From Solirubrobacter sp963724195 (GTDB lineage: Bacteria > Actinomycetota > Thermoleophilia > Solirubrobacterales > Solirubrobacteraceae): 64,000 nt of DNA. The notes under the pieces are model-generated. The model saw nothing but the letters and a program-made list of their open reading frames with translations, searched no databases and was not told where the DNA came from. The translations under genes and the position numbers were made by a program. The DNA is taken from positions 1-64,000 of the forward strand of contig CAVRTQ010000027.1 in assembly GCA_963724195.1 (NCBI GenBank), written 5' to 3'. This document shows, piece after piece, positions 62,010-64,000 of the stretch (positions within the stretch are counted from its first letter, which is position 1; each line of letters begins with the position of its first letter).

Positions 62010-62688
62010 TGCGTCTCGCGCTCGTCCTCGCGGCCACGTTGTTGATCGTCGCGCCTGCGCAGGCGGCGTCGACCAAGGTGACGTGGCCGGAGGCGCGCGC
62101 GTATGGGGCGGGCGAGCAGATCGCGATCAGCGTCAAGGGCGACCGCAAGGTCACGGTCTCGGTGCTGCGGGTGAGCGCGAGGAGCGGCAAGGTGATGAGC
62201 AGCGTGGTGCGCCGGACGCTCAAGCGGGGGTCGGTCACCGCGACGCTCGAGCGCGTCGGCACCTACGCGGTCCGGGTCGATCGCCGGGAGCGGACGCTGA
62301 AGGTCGTCACGGCGTCGTCGCCCGCGCCTGCGCCCGCACCGCCCGCGACGCCGCCGCAATTCAACTGCGTCCACGCGGCGAACGTGTCGCTCGAGGCGAC
62401 CCTCAGTGCGGACCGTGTGCAGCGCGGGCAGACGCTGCCGTTCTCGATCCGCAACACGAGCGACGGCTGCGTCACGATGGGCGTCGGCTACCAGCTGGAG
62501 TACCAGGCGGGCGATGGCCAGTTCAGCCCGTGCCGTGGCCGCTGATCTTCCCGACCATCGCCGTGATCCTGCAGCCGGGCGGGGTGTACCCCAACAGCGT
62601 CCAGATCCCGGCGGACGCGCCGCTCGGCCTCTACCGGCTCGTCGGCTATACCGGCTTCACCGAGCCGACCTTCGAGGTCATCGCCTGA
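62009..62688 (+). CDS. Secreted beta-rich protein (paralogue A; one frame break)
   Basis: About 226 residues. ATG overlaps the ileS stop (TAATG). Signal peptide LALVLAATLLIVAPAQA, then a domain STKVTWPEARAYGAGEQIAIS with alternating strands, a Pro/Ala linker and a C-terminal Ig-like domain (FNCVHAANVSLEATLSADRV...NTSDGCVTMGVGYQLEY). The frame shifts near 62537; the continuation IAVILQPGGVYPNSVQIPAD ends at TGA 62686-62688. Function unknown. Shares its start motif and layout with the next gene. Confidence 0.65.
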
Positions 62689-62696
62689 TCGCCCGG

Positions 62697-63403
62697 GTGC
62701 GCGCTCGCATTGCGTCGTTGCGCTGGTGCTCGCCGCACCGGCCGAGGCGAAGGTCACGTGGCCGAAGACGACGAACGTGCAGCCGGGTGCGAAGCTCACC
62801 GTCAAGGTGGCGTCCAAGCACCGGCGCGCGCAGCTGGCGTTCGTGCGCGTGAGCCCGCGGGCGACGCTCGCCCGCAAGACGCTGCGCACCGGCCGGTTCA
62901 CGGTGACTGTGCCCGCCGGCGCGGGCGTGACCTACGAGCTGCGCGCCACCGTGGCGGGTCGCCGGACGATCAAGCGCTTCACGACGCCGACGGCGCCGCC
63001 CGTCGGCGCTCCCGCGCCGATCGTCGCGCCGGCGCCCGGCGCGACACCCACCCCGACGCCGGTCCCGGTCGAGATCGATTGCGGCGGCGGCAACACCGGC
63101 ACGCCGGAGCTGAGCGTGGTTCGGCTCGAGCTCACGGTCACGAACCGTGGGCCGGGCTGCCTGGACGTGCCGGTCTCACTCGCGGTCGAGTGGACGAACG
63201 CGGACGGAGATCCCGTCCCGGTCGACTGCGGTGGGTACGCGATGCCGATCGGCGGCAAGCCGCCCACCTGCATCACCCTCCCGGCGTTCATGGTCCTGCA
63301 CCCGGGCGAGTCGACCACGCGCCCGATTCCGATCGGCCTCGACGCGGGCACCTACCGCGTCACGGCGCTGGGTGTGACCGCGACCGTCACCGTCGGCCTC
63401 TGA
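62697..63403 (+). CDS. Secreted beta-rich protein (paralogue B; frame break in signal peptide)
   Basis: About 235 residues. GTG near 62697, with a frame change near 62720 inside the signal peptide (MRARIASL / LVLAAPAEA), then KVTWPKTTNVQPGAKLTVKVASKH, the same KVTWP opening as paralogue A. A Thr/Pro linker and a C-terminal domain with two paired Cys (VEIDCGGGN, RGPGCLDVPVSLAVEW; VDCGGYAMP, PPTCITLPAF) follow. Likely a small exported Ig-like protein. Function unknown. Confidence 0.65.
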
Positions 63404-63871
63404 CCCGGCAACGTTCGTTCGCCGCGCGTAGTCGAGCGTCACCGCGGCGAGCAGCGGCGCCCACAGGAGCAACGGCGTGTAACAGACCATGAGCAGCACG
63501 TGTCCGGCGTCGCTGAACTGCAGGGCGTCGGAGCCCTCGCCGACGTTCGGGAAGTCGCGGAAGGCGTAGCCCCACAGCAGCGCCAGCGAGATCACGCCGA
63601 ACCCGGCGAGGCCCAGCACGAATCGCCGCGGGAAGCGCTCGCCCCACGGCCTGACGAGCCCGAGCGTGAGCAGTGCGAGGCCCTCGGTGACGACGCTGAG
63701 GCCGAGGACGTACACGGCCTCCCAGCCGGTGACATGGACGGGCGCGCCGTGCTCGATGCCGCCCATCGAGAAGCCCAGGACGAGGCCGACGCGCCACAGC
63801 GCGGACGGCAGGACGACGAGGGAGACGAGGTGGGCCGCGCGGATGGCCCAGCGGGACGGGGGAGCGATCAT
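63176..63871 (-). CDS. Membrane protein, unknown (C-terminus uncertain)
   Basis: The first ~155 residues (63405-63871) contain four hydrophobic helices (AHLVSLVVLPSALWRVGLVL, AVYVLGLSVVTEGLALLTLGL, GLAGFGVISLALLWGYAF, AGHVLLMVCYTPLLLWAPLL), a plausible small membrane protein ending near LDYARRTN. Beyond that the frame runs on as Arg-rich antisense of the preceding gene to 63176 and is unlikely to be translated as such; a base error probably hides the stop. No family recognised. Confidence 0.6.
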   Translation of the reverse strand: MIAPPSRWAIRAAHLVSLVVLPSALWRVGLVLGFSMGGIEHGAPVHVTGWEAVYVLGLSVVTEGLALLTLGLVRPWGERFPRRFVLGLAGFGVISLALLWGYAFRDFPNVGEGSDALQFSDAGHVLLMVCYTPLLLWAPLLAAVTLDYARRTNVAGSEADGDGRGHTQRRDAVGARVEADRNRARGRLARVQDHERREGDAGGRLAADRHRVPTAVDRDGISVRVRPLDRE

Positions 63872-63947
63872 GGTCCGTCCATGCTCGCCCCGCGGGAGCC
63901 GGTTTTCGTCCGACCGTGGTCGCGGGCGATCGCGACCTGGGTCGCGA

Positions 63948-64000
63948 TCAGACGAGCCGGTTCTCGTACGCGAGGATGACGAGCTGCACGCGGTCGCGGG
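63948..64000 (-). CDS. C-terminal fragment of a LuxR-type response regulator
   Basis: The last 17 codons read RDRVQLVILAYENRLV then TGA (63950-63948). This is the typical end of NarL/LuxR-type helix-turn-helix domains. The rest lies beyond the window. Confidence 0.6.
   Translation of the reverse strand, partial: RDRVQLVILAYENRLV

Overview
The window is very GC-rich, densely packed bacterial DNA. Genes overlap by 1-8 bases (ATGA/GTGA junctions), and GTG/TTG starts are common. Together with the gene content (CcmABCD-type haem export, a SpoIID/LytB protein, a type 2 isoleucyl-tRNA synthetase, Ig-like FEC...DG secreted repeats, pervasive leaderless promoters), this suggests an actinobacterium of the class Thermoleophilia, close to Solirubrobacter or Conexibacter. 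That placement is inference. I saw no phage, insertion sequence, CRISPR array, rRNA or tRNA.

Layout. 1-1.1 kb: tail of an unknown gene and an O-methyltransferase. 1.1-9.6 kb (minus): one long tetrapyrrole operon running from a precorrin-2 dehydrogenase through moaB, ccmA, ccmB, ccmC, ccmD, hemA, hemC and a cobA-hemD fusion to a SAM hydroxide adenosyltransferase and birA. 9.6-24.5 kb: an MpaB-type oxygenase, then a catabolic island. It holds an orphan DppB-like permease, a GntR regulator, a DapA-family deaminase/aldolase, a proline racemase-like epimerase, a PucR-type regulator, a complete peptide-type ABC transporter, and the three subunits of a D-hydroxyproline-dehydrogenase-like flavoenzyme. 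I read the island as trans-4-hydroxyproline or hydroxyproline-peptide catabolism. 24.7-30.4 kb: an ALDH-like protein without its catalytic Cys, RarA, a chromate transporter, an M20 peptidase and a DUF1385 protein. 30.5-36 kb: a one-TM FtsH homologue, a lipid kinase, methylmalonyl-CoA epimerase, a PAP2 phosphatase, YchF, a cupin and a degenerate GGDEF protein. 36.0-38.5 kb: a secreted Ig-like-repeat gene shattered by indels. 38.5-50.8 kb: housekeeping and membrane genes (PPOX, 5'-3' exonuclease, MaoC, SpoIID, acetolactate synthase/ALDH/PdxH, tandem GNATs, FumC, NfeD/flotillin, HxlR). 50.8-57.3 kb: a TIM-barrel protein, a nucleotidyltransferase, a three-subunit molybdenum hydroxylase with a small membrane protein, and a MATE exporter, all in one operon. 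57.3-64 kb: PPK2, IleRS, small secreted proteins and the end of a LuxR-type regulator.

Three things stand out. First, two in-frame palindromic mini-elements sit in neighbouring genes of the molybdenum-hydroxylase operon and differ only by compensatory changes. Second, the IleRS carries the altered GXHH signature linked to mupirocin hyper-resistance. Third, a TANNNT -10 box repeatedly sits 6-10 nt before a start codon, indicating leaderless transcription.

Quality caveat. About 20 otherwise normal genes, several of them essential (ileS, cobA-hemD, ccmC), carry single-base frame breaks, so most breaks are probably sequence errors. I give the full reconstructed span for these genes and note where the frame changes.
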